A DNA stretch of 64,000 nt. Origin: Asterias amurensis. Taxonomy: Eukaryota > Echinodermata > Asteroidea > Forcipulatida > Asteriidae. Under the pieces are notes generated by a model, which saw only the letters and a list, made by a program, of their open reading frames with translations, did not search any database and was not told the DNA's origin. The translations under genes were made by a program, and so were the position numbers. The number at the start of each line of letters is the position of its first letter. The first letter of the stretch is position 1. Location: assembly GCF_032118995.1 (NCBI RefSeq), contig NC_092659.1:9341177-9405176 (forward strand), given 5' to 3'. Positions 35,163 to 46,245 of this stretch are shown here, in pieces.

Positions 35163-38100
35163 TCAACCAAGGTACTCCAGAGCAGTTTCCCTTATCTTTC
35201 CACTCTCTTCTTCATCTCGAAGTAAGTAGATCCAATAATGGCGGCAGCTTTCCGAGGCATTGACCAAAGTCTGTTCTAAGAAGACTTCACACAGGATGAA
35301 ACTCAAGAAAGGGAACTTAAGATGCTCAAAACCAAGCTCCCCTAGAGACTTCAGCATACGAGTTATCCTCAGATAGTTGTGTGAAGATCTGTTAGTATGG
35401 AAAACGACGAGAGCAGTATTAGAAATGCAGACCAGTTTAGTACCAAAAACCTTTCCCCCGAAGAAAACACAGAGCAATTGTTAGACTTGATTCAAGTCCC
35501 GTTCTCGTGTGAGAGGTCCCCAAGCATATCGTGCCACTAGCAAACAAGTCTGACAGTCCGCGCTCGCTTTAAAATATGTGGTCTCACGCGTGCGGAACAG
35601 GTTGGGAAATGCAGAGCATAACACAACAGTTTTCTTGCGAATGGCACGAGATAGGGACTTGGGTCAAGTCTTAGCAGTGGGGGACTTTTAGGACGCTAGG
35701 ACGCTGGGTGGCAGCAGACTAACAGGTAAATGCTTGAATTCCAAACATTTTAGTGAGAAATTAGTTCTTTCTCAAAAACTACTTTACATCAGAGGGAGCC
35801 GTTTCTCACAATGATGTATGCATTCAACAGCTCCCCCTTGCTCGTTACCAAGTAAGTTTTTAATATGCTAACAATTATTGCGAATAATTACCAATAATAT
35901 CCACTGCCTTTAGAGGCAGTGGACACTATTGGAAATTACTAAAAATAATTATTGGCATACAAGCTTACTTGGTGACAAGTTGATGGTATAAAACATTGTG
36001 AGAAACGGCTCCCTCTGAAGTGCCATCGTTTTAGAGAAAGACGTAATATTCCACGAATTTGATTTCGAGACCTCAGATTTAGAACTTGAGGTCTCGAAAT
36101 TAACCATCTAAACGCACACAACTTCGTGTGACAAGGGTGTTTTTTCTTTCATTATTATCTCGCAAGTTCGATGACCGATTAAGCTCAAATTTTCACAGGT
36201 TTGTTATTTTATGCTTATGTTGAGATATACACCAACTGTGAAGGCTAGTCTTTGACAATTACCAATAGTGTCCACTGCCTTTAAAGCCCGTTTGATGTTT
36301 CTCTCATCCATAGCTTGGTGTAGACTATAGCAAACCATTGTTTTATACAAAATGAAACTATAAAATTTGATGACGATTCTCAAATATCTTAAACCTAACG
36401 TTTGAGATGTCTAAACCTTTCTTCCCAGTGTCTCCTCGTACAATAACTATTCTCAAAGATCTTAAACCTAACTATTGAAATGTATTAATCTTTCTTCCCA
36501 GTTGTCTTCTCCTACAATAACTATTCTCAAAGATATAAAACCTACCTATTGAAATGTCTTAATCTTTATTCCCAGTTGTCTTCTCCTACAATAACTATTC
36601 TCAAGATCTTAAACCTACCTATTGAGATTTCTAAACCTTTCTTCCCAGTTGTCTCCTCGTACAATAACCCCAGTCTTCTCATCCTCAAGACTCATGCCCC
36701 AGAAATCAAGCATCATGTGGTATGACTTCAAGACTCGTTGTCTAGCAGCAGGGTCCTCAATAATACTCTGATAAAGAAGAAAGGTAAAATCACAAGATAC
36801 ATTAATATAATAACAAAAACCAAAGAAGGCAAAATACAAAATAAACACAACAATACATGCAAAGGAGAAGCACAGATAGATTCAATGAATAATGTTTTTT
36901 TGCAGGACACAAAATACAATGTCCACATATTTACATTAAAATTGCCCGTTCCAAGATAATAATGTTAGAAAGCTTCCCTTTAAATATTACTTGCCTAGGT
37001 GCTGTAGTTTCACAAAAAACAAATTCGGCTCAGGAGACGAACACTATTTTGGCATGATACAACGTATTTTTCACAGTACTGGTCTTTACTGAAAACATCG
37101 TTCTGTGATTTTCACCTTTTTTTTCTCAAAAACTGTTGACGACTTATGAAGCTGAAACTTCTATCAGGTAATACAATCATGTTCATTCACAAAGAGTAGG
37201 GATTCATGTCATGGCCAAATAACTTGATCTAAAAAAGGTATCAAAACACTTTAAGTGAAAGTCAAGTGATCAAAATCAGAGAAGTTACACTTAAAATCAA
37301 TTTATATTTATAATGAATATTCATCTTCTAAAAACTTTTTCTTTCTTACCTTTGCCTCGTGAAGTTGAAGCTCTTGAGCCTGATGATTGTACATCGATAA
37401 TTCTCGGATTGGAAACAACCTACAAAACAAGTCACAACCATTATTCTGTTGCAAATAACTGTTTAAAATTGTCCCAATGAAAATTGTATTTACTGTCATT
37501 GAGGATCCCAACATGAAATAAATGTCTGAATGTCTGAAATAAAATCGAGTGAATGATTTTATGTATTAGTTTGCTTGCTGTTGTCCTCTAAAAGATTGTC
37601 CTCTAAAAAGTGATGATTTCTTCAAAACTGTGATTAGCTCAATCTTATTTCTCAAAATAAATGCCCAGCTATAGCTTTGAAAAAAGTAAGTAAGCCTAAT
37701 AGAACAAGTTAAATCTTTCAACATAATCCCAAATAATCCGTCTGAGATACAAGAATAGTGTGCCAGTAAATCTGTCAGATGGTTGACAAAATTCTTCATT
37801 GTCATCTTTTAAAGCCATTGGACACTTTCGGTAGAAAGTATTGTCCAAGGCCCACACTTCGTGTGTCACAACTTCTATAAAAAAATAACAAACCTGTGAA
37901 AATTTAGGCTCAATCGGTCATCGGAGTCGGGAGAAAATAACGGGAAAACCCACCCTTGTTTCCGCACGTTTCGCCGTGTCATGCATGACATGGGTTTTAA
38001 ATAAATCCGTAATTCTCGATATCGAGAATCGATATTGTTTTAATGTTTTCTCAAAAAGTAAAGCATTTCATGGAATAATATTTCAAGAGAAGTCTTTGAC

Positions 38101-39737
38101 CATTACCTTCTGTAAACCCTGTAAGTTATTTGTAAATCTTTAAAGTTTTTTTTTCTGTACCGAAAGTGTCCAATGGCTTTAAGATCTTGGCCCCTTCACA
38201 GCTAATAATGACTGAATGTGGTAATATTGACAAATATTTGAAAAACAAGTTTTTAATTCATGCAAACACACATGGCCGTTCTTTACTACCAACATACCAC
38301 TGAATGAAGTCATGGCAAGTCTCAAGCAAACTGTAGTTTCCATACCAGACGTCATGAACTTGATCGATAGACATACCTCGGGAAGGGTAGTGATGAATAC
38401 AAAATTAGTAATGACAAGAGTCTAATTATTTAGAAAAGAAATCTCAATTCTCTTGAAAATCATATCCTAAAACAGAGACGAAATGAAAATACACACCAAC
38501 AGCTAATAAACAAGATCATCATTTTGGGACATAATTCAAGGTGTTTGTTGTTGAGAGTTGTCTTAAAATGTTTTCTACAATAAGACGTACTCATGGGTGA
38601 TGCAGTGTTGGATGGTGTGCCAAGATGTTTTGCAGACCATTCGGTTTCCTCCAACAGGAAAAAAAATAAAACACTTTCGATCTCTGGCTGTGCTCCATGG
38701 TCATAATGGGTTGGTGTGGCTGGCTGTCAAAAGCACCCTTGCATGCCGTCCTTCGACATTCAGCTCTTAGCTGCGAGTAAGGATGATTAGCCTCCCACTT
38801 GGGTTTTTCTGGTACCAAAATGTCCTTTCATACAGTACATCTTTAGTATTTAGTGGAAAACATTGGACACCCCTTCTGGAACATCTGATAGACACTTACC
38901 ATTACGCCCACGTTTGTTGTTGCTATAGAATAGCCAATTCTCACAAAGATGTATGTTGTCTTCCTTTCCCTGTAAAAATAAAACAAAACATAATAAATAA
39001 AGATGATCAAATAATTAAGTTGTGAAAAACTGCAGAAATGAAATGGAACCAATATTGAGCAATCTATCTGTTTTAGAAGTTCCTGAGAGGTGCTGAGGTG
39101 TTGAACCCCGCCCTTTCTTGCACCATTCGTCACTAATCCCAAACCTCAGTTTAAAAGCCTTTATGATGCTCTCAATGACACATCGAGAAAATTGACTCTC
39201 GAAAGTGTCTCGATTCAAAACACTTCTAAATTAAACCGAAAAGTTAATAATGATATTGATTACCGGATAGCCTTGACGGTACGTCAGAGTGTCTAGTGCT
39301 GCCCTAGTTGGCTGGTTCAGTTGGTACTGGAATGTTATCTGCTCCCATTGATTTGATCGACTTTTTTGTTCCCATTGATTTAATTGACTTCTCTGCTCCC
39401 GTGGATTTGCTCGACTTCTCTGCTCCACTTCATTTGCTCGACTTCTCTGCTCAACTTCATTTGCTCGACTTCTCTGCTCAACTTCATTTGCTCCACTTCT
39501 CTGCTCAACTTCATTTGCTCCACTTCTCTGCTCAACTTCATTTGCTCGACTTCTCTTCTCCCGTGGATTTGCTCGACTTCTCCTTTTCCATGGTTTTGCT
39601 CGACTTCTCTTCTCCCGTGAATTTGCTCGACTTCTCTGCTCAATTTCATTCCTGTCTCCATATAGCAGATTCTTGAAGTACCCATACTTCTTCAAGATCA
39701 GTGTTTTGAGGAATCCAGGTATCTTTATGACCTGGCT
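35163..39737 (-). CDS. Opioid growth factor receptor (OGFR)-family protein
   Basis: Exons on the minus strand: 39737-39264, 38969-38900, 38376-38298, 37419-37350, 36767-36619, 35388-35163, all AG/GT with matching phases; 355 residues from the first exon listed to TGA at 35163-35165. Family marks in order: LTYRQGYP, NWLFYSNN, VHDVWYGNYSLLE, FIQWLFPIRE, QRVLKSYHMMLDFWGMSLED, ERFRNLNRSSHNYLRITRML, KSLGELGFEHLKFPF, EQTL. These follow the conserved OGFR domain (in vertebrates a perinuclear/nuclear receptor for met-enkephalin that restrains growth). The conserved domain is complete. Unlike the vertebrate protein, whose repeats are C-terminal, an 11-unit nonapeptide repeat (RSRANEVEQ type, about 39341-39646) lies before the domain. 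The final exon has an insertion (SESCRHYWIYLL) and ends soon after the domain. The start codon is not settled and probably lies in an upstream exon. Confidence 0.85.
35680..35725 (+). repeat. Terminal fragment of the GCTAGGTGGCAGCAGAC element
   Basis: GGACGCTAGGACGCTGGGTGGCAGCAGAC with a local duplication of the GACGCT start, followed by TAACAGGTAAA. Same family as 4130 and 5810. Confidence 0.6.
35751..36286. repeat. Two family-1 MITEs joined in inverted orientation
   Basis: 35751-35909 is the end of a reverse copy (CAATAATATCCACTGCC). 35909-36286 is a full plus copy (AGGCAGTGGACACTATTGG ... CAATAGTGTCCACTGCCTTTAAA). They meet at TTTAGAGGCAGTGG. Confidence 0.88.
36391..36690 (-). repeat. 73-bp tandem repeat of an OGFR exon end with its splice donor (4 copies)
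   Basis: AAACCTAACGTTTGAGATG (36391), AAACCTAACTATTGAAATG (36464), AAACCTACCTATTGAAATG (36538) and the genuine AAACCTACCTATTGAGATT (36611) start units 73-74 bp apart. On the minus strand each unit repeats the exon end encoding about GDNWEERFRNLNR plus the donor region. Confidence 0.9.
36905..37040. repeat. Fragment of the 16.7-kb MITE family
   Basis: ATATTTACATTAAAATTGCC, AGATAATAATGTTAGAAAGC and TAGGTGCTGTAGTTTCAC match the left half of the element at 16740-17072. Confidence 0.55.
37810..38182 (+). mobile_element. Family-2 MITE
   Basis: TTAAAGCCATTGGACACTTTCGG left, CCGAAAGTGTCCAATGGCTTTAA right. Carries the TTCTCGATATCGAGAATCG inner palindrome. In an intron of the OGFR-like gene. Confidence 0.93.
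39341..39646 (-). repeat. 27-bp coding minisatellite in OGFR-like gene (11 units)
   Basis: In the coding frame each unit encodes nine residues of the pattern R-S-R-A-N-x-x-E-x. Five neighbouring central units are nearly identical (RSRANEVEQ/RSGANEVEQ), outer ones diverge (PREK, PWKR, QWEQ). Antisense ORFs here are mirrors of the repeat. Confidence 0.92.
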
Positions 39738-39916
39738 CTGAAGGAAAAAAAAGTTTACGCAATAAACAACACTGAATTTTACCATGCTTATTCAAAAACA
39801 TACAAAATATGAATGATAAATCATTTCAAAATTTTGCAAAGTCATGGCTTGTTTGGTTTTTTTTTGGGGGGGGGGGGAGGTGGCACGTAACTGGATGGTA
39901 CATGTATTGTATTGCT

Positions 39917-40097
39917 CAGGGCCCAATTAGCATGTAGGTAAGCACAAACAAATCTTAGCACAAAATAAGTTACCAGCCAAAATACCATACAGTTAACACT
40001 GCTGCGACTGGTACCCAACCCACCAATTTCTTGCTAAAGCAGAACAAATTTTCCTAGCAGAATTTTCTGCTTACCAGCTTTATGAAACTGGGCCATG
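39917..40097. mobile_element. MITE, GGGCCCAATT family
   Basis: GGGCCCAATTAGCATG at the left and complement TGGCCCAGTTTCATAAAG at the right; inner TAAGCACAAACAAATCTTAGC shared with the 57.1-kb copy. A G homopolymer precedes it at about 39866-39877. Confidence 0.75.
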
Positions 40098-40293
40098 CAT
40101 TTATAACTACATGTAAACTCCATTAAAAGTAATCACTCACACAGATTTCCCGAGCACACGAAAACTGCAACATGACACACCTCAAAATTTATCACAAAGC
40201 TATAAAACTTTGTTTAAAAATAAATGGTAAAATAATTTATCTGTAACTTTAATTAAATATAAATGATCAATTTTCTCCCTGATGGCATCTTAC

Positions 40294-40561
40294 CAGATAA
40301 CCTTGTTGACAGAACGTCTTAGTTTCCTCCACAGTCATGTGTGATGAAGGTGGGTACGTGACGGACCAACGGCTGTATTCATGATATATCACGGTATACC
40401 TGAAGAACAGATCCGAGCTCAAGATCCGATAGAGCAATGGCCTCATTGAACGCTTCCAAAGAAAACATGACAGGTGCCATATACACCAGGAAGGAAAGCA
40501 CATTAGCATGATTGTTTTGAAAACGTCTAAAAACTCTAAAAAACATTCCAACATTAGGCAA
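40294..40561 (-). CDS. Possible upstream exon(s) of the OGFR-like gene
   Basis: A minus-strand frame ends HMTVEETKTFCQQGYL followed by a good donor (CTG|GTAAGA at 40293), in phase with the exon 39737-39264. A second frame above it (MPNVGMFFRVFRRF to GSVLQ, 40561-40395) looks coding in composition but is one base out of register with the first. MTVEETKTFCQQGYL resembles LDTLTYRQGYP of the next exon, so this may be a duplicated or alternative first exon. Unproven. Confidence 0.35.
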
Positions 40562-41205
40562 ATCATGATACTGGACAAGATAACAGCTTAAAAATCAAGC
40601 TTAACGATGGCTGTTGCAGGTGAAGAGTAGAGCCTATGATTCCCTAAAGCAGAGACAAACTATGAAATAGTGTCACATCTACGAATACGAGTAATGTTAA
40701 ACGTACTTGATTGCTGGGATGGGAAAATCCAATACTGATGACACACCAATTGACATGGACCACCTCCTTCCCATATGTAGGTTGCCGCTTTATTATAGCA
40801 CATTGTGTAAAGTTATGGATTATATTTATACACCCGTATTATTCAACAAAGGGAGCGACCATATTATGTGGTTCATGAAAAACGAGGTCACAAATCAAAA
40901 CACGATTTCTGTGCGCCGGGTATTCCCCTATTTCACAACCACACACCGAGTACAATGCAGTAGACTTGTACAAGTCTTTGTATAGAAACAGCTCTCATGC
41001 AACTATCACGCGAGAGGGGGCTGTACTGTGCGAGGGCTGTTCTCACAACGACTCCAATCTGATAGGTGTGTATTAACTATTACGTAAATCGATATTATCC
41101 TAGACATTTCTATACATTTTATTACTGTTGAGTTATGTGGCATCCATCTTTTCATATACTCATTGCTTTTTGTTTTTAAATAAGGGAATCAATGTGTGGT
41201 GAAGA

Positions 41206-41328
41206 GGTTTTCAACTAGTGGTTTAATCCCAACGAGCCCTGGTTCTTGATAATTTTACCGAGACGAAGTCGAGGTAAATTATCAAGAACCAGGCCTTGGC
41301 GGGTTTAAACCACTAGTTGAAAACCGAT
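41206..41328. mobile_element. Fold-back element
   Basis: GTTTTCAACTAGTGGTTTAA ... CTTGATAATTTTACC on the left, complement GGTAAATTATCAAGAACCAG ... CCACTAGTTGAAAACC on the right. About 123 bp with a tip at GAGACGAAGTCGAGG. Confidence 0.85.
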
Positions 41329-41329
41329 T

Positions 41330-42280
41330 CAACACACTTTGATTCCCATTCATAATACATTTTCGGTAAAAAACATCAACACTTTTTGGTCAAAAAGTGA
41401 AATAAATGCAAAAATTATAATAGTTCAATGATTTCTTTCAACACAACACCCCTCCAGCTATGAAATGGTAAAGCCCTCCGCCGCCCTCGGTTAAACAACT
41501 CCTTATAAGGGAATGCTGTGCGCGTCGCACGTATCGCGTGATGTGGCACAACTGATTCAGCCGTTGCTCTCGACCAATAGGAATGAAGAAACTGTCTTAT
41601 AAGAACAGGTGCAAGCTCGCGTGTCACGCCCATGTTTCAACACTTTTTACTGGTCATAAACAAAGGTTTATACACACCCACGTAACGCCTAACTGTTAAC
41701 CAATACGACATAATTTATCTGACAAAATGGTAGGAAACGGGGACAAGGTTGCTGGTGTAAAAGATTTTATTTCCAAGTTGTAACCTCAATCGTTTCAATT
41801 CTAATCATTTTACAATAATTATAATTACTCAAACTATATATATACACAATTTGGATCAGATTCACAAAAACAATTCTTTCAAATAACAGCTTCTTAATAA
41901 CAATACATGATCGCCAAAAGTCGAATATTTACAGAATCGAATATAGCGATGTGGGGGAACAATTGTTGCAACAGGCGCAAAACACCGTGTAGTTCCAAGA
42001 CATGATTATGGGCTCCAAGATGACCGAGGTAATTGGCAGCCTTAAAGTCGATACAATTCTTATACGAAATTGAAACGAAGGCACTCAACAAAAACTCACC
42101 AAGTTAAACACCTGGTTCATTTATTTTCGCTTGTAAAGTAATGCGCCATTGCACCAGCATTTTGCAGTCAAAAGGAGTAGTGTCAATAGTTGAGCATTCA
42201 GTGTTCAATGTTACTTCTTAAAAACTTAAGGTAAATCAGTTAACATTTTGTATAAAAAGGGAATATAATTATGGCTGGCT
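41330..42280. other. Intergenic, nothing recognised
   Basis: AT-rich with a slightly GC-richer part at 41450-41640. Short ORFs without family resemblance. Confidence 0.35.
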
Positions 42281-42364
42281 GGAGACCATGTGAACTTGTT
42301 TACAATAAGTGTGACCTTGTGCATTCTTCGGCTGGTCTGGCAGGCAAGATACTGCACTGGTCAT

Positions 42365-42670
42365 ATATGAGAAAGTTGACATTTCGTCTCATAATTTCCA
42401 CATAAATATAAGAGTTATATAATAATTTGTAAACAACCTTTTACATAATAAAATGTGTGGATCAAAAAGGCATTGCTAATATTCCCTTTTTTCAGTAATG
42501 CGACTTGGAGTTGAACAAAGACAAAATCTCTAGAGCAGGGTTTGGTTCCATGCAAATTACGCTTTAGATAATTTGCATGGAACCAAATTTTTTTTATTCA
42601 GCCCCTAAACATAACAACATTTTATAGTCAGTTTCCCTTGTGGTTTATTTTAATAACTTTAATCAAGTGT
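42365..42670 (-). repeat. SINE-like copy related to the 58.35-kb insertion, with hairpin
   Basis: The complement begins AATAAACCACAAGGGAAACT, the same head as the element at 58349, and includes a GTTGAACAAAGA block and a perfect 19-bp hairpin (42541-42559 / 42569-42587). GAGAAAGTTGACATTT at 42370 recurs at 58882, so a longer shared unit exists. Confidence 0.6.
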
Positions 42671-43094
42671 AAAACGAAGAACGGAAAACGCCTTGTCTAG
42701 GCTTGAATCACAAAGAGCTAAGATTGATGTTAAGATTTAAACCGGTAAATTGCTAAGCAAAGTGAGACATCACAATATCAAATCACTACGGCCTTTACTG
42801 AAAACTAAATCTTAAGATGAATCTTAGCGCCTTGTGAAATTGACACGAGAAGCCTGCCTGGTTAAGGTGAATGCAGAACTTCCAAAATAGATAAATCATA
42901 AACCTGAAATTACAGAACACATTCAGTAACAAACAGAAAGATGACTGTGGGAATACAGTATAGATAAAATGAACATACATGTGTGTAATACAGTGGTTTT
43001 AAGTAGGGCGATTTGTAATAATGAGTGCCACCAATAGATTGCACTATTTCTCAAAGGACACAATAGGGAATGAATGTATCTGTCAAAAAGCAGT

Positions 43095-43428
43095 CTTCTC
43101 ACTTGGTGTATCCCAACATAAAAATAAAATATTATTTTATGATTATGTTGGGAAAATTTGTGCTCAATTGGTCATCGCAGTTGCGAGAAAATGATGAGAA
43201 AAAAAAAACACCCTTGTTGGGCGAATTTGTGTGGTTCAGTTTCAGATAGGAATAAAAGACTTCTGGCTAGAAGTAATTTGAGTGAGAAATTACCTCTTTC
43301 TCAAAATCTATGCCACTTCAGAGAGAGCCGTTTCTCACAATGTTTTATACTGTCAACAGCTCTACATTGCTCGTTACCAAGTCAGTTTTTAAGTTAATAT
43401 TTGTTTTGAGTAATTACCAAATGCCCTG
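43095..43428 (-). repeat. Family-1 MITE, reverse, diverged
   Basis: CAGTCTTCTCACTTGGTGTATCC ... GAGCCGTTTCTCACAATG ... GAGTAATTACC. Ends eroded. Confidence 0.75.
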
Positions 43429-43632
43429 TGCAGTCTGGTGCTGTGTATGAAAGTCATAAGGATTTTTGTTTAAACAATCCAAATTAATCTCCCGTCATAC
43501 CTGTACTGGCTGTAAACCTACCATGAATCCCCGCAATGTTTAAGCCATAATAACTAACAATTAACTTCATTTGAAAAAACATCAACAACAAAAACCTTAG
43601 ATAATATCTTAATTATAGAAGTTGATGATCAA

Positions 43633-43850
43633 TTGAATCCTGGCTTTAATAAATATTGTCTTGCAAAGGTATGCGAGAGTTACAACCGACCAGACCACGT
43701 TTTTTGTCTTTTGACAACAAGAGGTGGTTCATTTTATATCAAATTCGAGAAGGTGGGGAAGAAACATCACCGACTTACAAAGATGATCTGCCAGAGAATA
43801 CTCGAGGCTGAAACAGACAAACTTGAAGTCATCACTCTATACAATCTCAT
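43633..43850 (+). CDS. Unrecognised coding-like segment before a minisatellite
   Basis: Frame MNPGFNKYCLAKVCESYN ... TTRGGSFYIKFEKVGKKHH ... ICQRILEAETDKLEVI. The composition looks coding, but no family is recognised and the frame runs into the minisatellite. Probably a remnant of a mobile element or broken exon. Confidence 0.25.
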
Positions 43851-44455
43851 CGCTCTACGCAATCTCACAATCTCATCGCTCTAAGCAATCTCACAATCTC
43901 ATCGCTCTACGCAATCTCACAATCTCATCGCTACGCAATCTCGCAATCTCATCGCTCTATGCAATCTCACAATCTCATTGCTACGCAATCTCACAATCTC
44001 ATCGCTCTACGCAATCTCACAATCTCATCGCTACGCAATCTCACGATCTCAGCGCTACGCAATCTCACAATCTCATCAATCTACGCAATCTCACAATCTC
44101 ATCACTCCACGCAATCTCACAATCTCACCGCTCTACGCAATCTCACAATCCCATCGCTCTACGCAATCTCACAACCTCAGCGTAGAACAATCTCATTGCT
44201 ACGCAATCTCACAATCTCATCGATCTACGCAATCTCACAATCTCATCGCTCCACGCAATCTCACAATCTCATCGCTCTACGCAATCTCACAACCTTATTG
44301 CTCTACGCAATCTCACAATCTCATCGCTCCACGCAATCTCACAATCTCATCGCTCTACGCAATCTCACAATCTCATCGCTCTACGCAATCTCACAATCTC
44401 ATTGCTCTATGCAATCTCACAATCTCATCGCTCTATGCAATCTCATATTTCTCAG
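43848..44455 (+). repeat. Minisatellite, units CGCTCTACGCAATCTCACAATCTCAT
   Basis: About two dozen tandem units of 26 bp with 20-bp variants (CGCTACGCAATCTCACAATCTCAT) and point changes over about 600 bp. Because the two unit lengths differ by six and two mod 3, all three frames stay open and yield LRNLTISSLYAISQSHRSTQ-like ORFs that are not genes. Confidence 0.95.
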
Positions 44456-44949
44456 AGATCAACCAGCTCATGCTCATATCAGAGAGCAGCTAAAGCAACC
44501 TTTGCAGCATCTTTGAAATCCAAATTACAATTAGAAGATGTTGAAGCTAATAGAAGTCTATAGCTGTTTTGGAACAAGCGAAGAAAGGAACATTGACCTT
44601 TTAAATCTTAATCTACAACCAAGCTTTTGTCAAGATCCTTGCGGGTTTAACTTAATTTATCGAGAAATGCCAACTTGGTGGCAATTCCTTCCTCAACGAT
44701 TCGAGACAAGGAAGCCGCTACAGGGAAAACTCCTTGCATCTTAATGAGTTTCTAATAAAAAACCCAAGAACACTTTACCCTAACAAAAACGGGTGAATAA
44801 AACAGTTTAAAAAAAGGATGTATACATGTGCTTATGAAGACTGAATATTAAATAATCAAGTTGAGAACGGTTAATTGTTGCCTTGTTTTAAATCATGATA
44901 GTAAAGCTGATTGAAGTGATGGACAGACTAAATTCTGTCTTCTAAATTT

Positions 44950-46150
44950 TATGTTCTTTTCCAGAGCAGAATGGGTTGCACACCTCGGGGAAGAGATCAA
45001 ACAATTGAAAATGACAGTGACTTTTGTTCTTTATACAAATTCAGGGTTAGGTGACAGACTGGCACAGCAAGTAAAGTACGCAGTTAAGAAGGTGCATGTT
45101 ACATGTACTTGCACGCGTAATCCCATGGGTGGCAAATGGGTTTACCCTCCTCCTTAGCTGTTGCTCCATCTTCCAGTGAGACCGAGGTGTTGTCACAAGA
45201 CAGCCGTCCTTGTGTATTTGTTGCGGTTTATTTTTGGTATGTTCTGAATATTGGTTAATTATGTTGATCATTGTACTTGATGCGGTTTATTTTTGTGTAT
45301 GTTCTGAATAGAGGTTAATGTTGACCATTGTACTTCTTGCGGTTTATTTTTGTGTATGTTCTGAATATTGGTTAATGTGGATCATTGTTCTTGTTGTGGT
45401 TTATTTTGTGTTGTTTATTCCGACACATTCTTGCCAATTGTACAACTTTTCATAATAATAGTTAAATTGGATCTTAGTTAGCAATAAACCATGAGTGGCA
45501 CAGTTGAAAAATTCTAAGGTGTTGACTGTATTTGAAATTATATGTTGGCATAACTGAAGAGAATAAAAGTTTCTGTTATGTTTCAGCGCCTCGCTTATCC
45601 CAAAACACCCCAAGATCCATTTCTGAACTGTACGGCCAAAGAGATGCTCCTGGATGTCATAGTCATAGCGAGTTTTTGTTGAATCAAGAGTGGAGGTATT
45701 GATGAAAGAGAAGCCATACTGTGTGATGGTTAGACATGTGGCCAGAGGATCCAACTTGTTGACGTTTTCTTGAAGTGACATCGTATCGCTGTTCCTTTCG
45801 CTTGGTGTGCTCAAGGATCTCTTCAATGGAATCCTCAATAGAAAGATAAATATATTCTTCATATAAGACCTGCTGAAAAAAACGCCACAGAAGACCGATC
45901 TCCTTCAAGAGTTTGAAAGAGCCAATGTAAGACATGATCGAGTGACCGTCGGTGGTCGCTCTCTTCGTCAAAATCTGGACAAATTCCATCTCTTCCTGTC
46001 CTCACGTTCCTCATAGCGAAGGTCTCATGCAGTGATCAAATCTTGAATTTGTAAAAAAACTGCTTCTGTTTTCAACAGTTTCCAGTCTATGAAGTCCTCC
46101 AGGAGGCAGATGCAAGATCTTCAGAGGAAGCTCAAGATGTATAGGAACAT
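44950..46150 (-). other. Unrecognised coding-like remnants, minus strand
   Basis: Minus-strand segments with coding character: VPIHLELPLKILHLPPGG near 46095-46145; ATTDGHSIMSYIGSFKLL and EEYIYLSIEDSIEEILEH at 45790-45960; TRYDYDIQEHLFGRTVQ and KWILGCFGISEALKH at 45580-45680 in a shifted frame. They look like one protein-coding sequence that has decayed. Family unknown; possibly mobile-element-derived. Confidence 0.35.
45223..45420 (+). repeat. 57-59 bp tandem repeat, about 3.3 copies
   Basis: GCGGTTTATTTTT starts at 45223, 45282, 45339 and (GTGG variant) 45396, each followed by ATGTTCTGAATA and GGTTAATG. Confidence 0.88.
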
Positions 46151-46174
46151 ATAGCCCCACATAGGAAAATGCTG

Positions 46175-46245
46175 ACTGTTGAAGTGCCTTAGCGTCACTC
46201 AGTGACAGATATGAACTATGTACAAGAAACCACTTTTATTGTTCC
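46175..46245 (+). repeat. SINE tail fragment
   Basis: TTAGCGTCACTCAGTGACAG ... AAACCACTTTTATT resembles the tail of the SINE at 17.9 kb. Confidence 0.4.

Noticed and set aside
39308-39685. Plus-strand and second minus-strand ORFs over the OGFR repeat exon
   Set aside because: Mirrors of the 27-bp repeat. The minus frame ending YRQGYP is the one joined in phase to the OGFR domain.
43848-44455. CRISPR-like array
   Set aside because: The units are contiguous, without unique spacers of constant length, and the context is animal DNA. It is a minisatellite.
43823-44516. Overlapping ORFs of 120-185 codons
   Set aside because: Same repeat translated in three frames; no start context or similarity.
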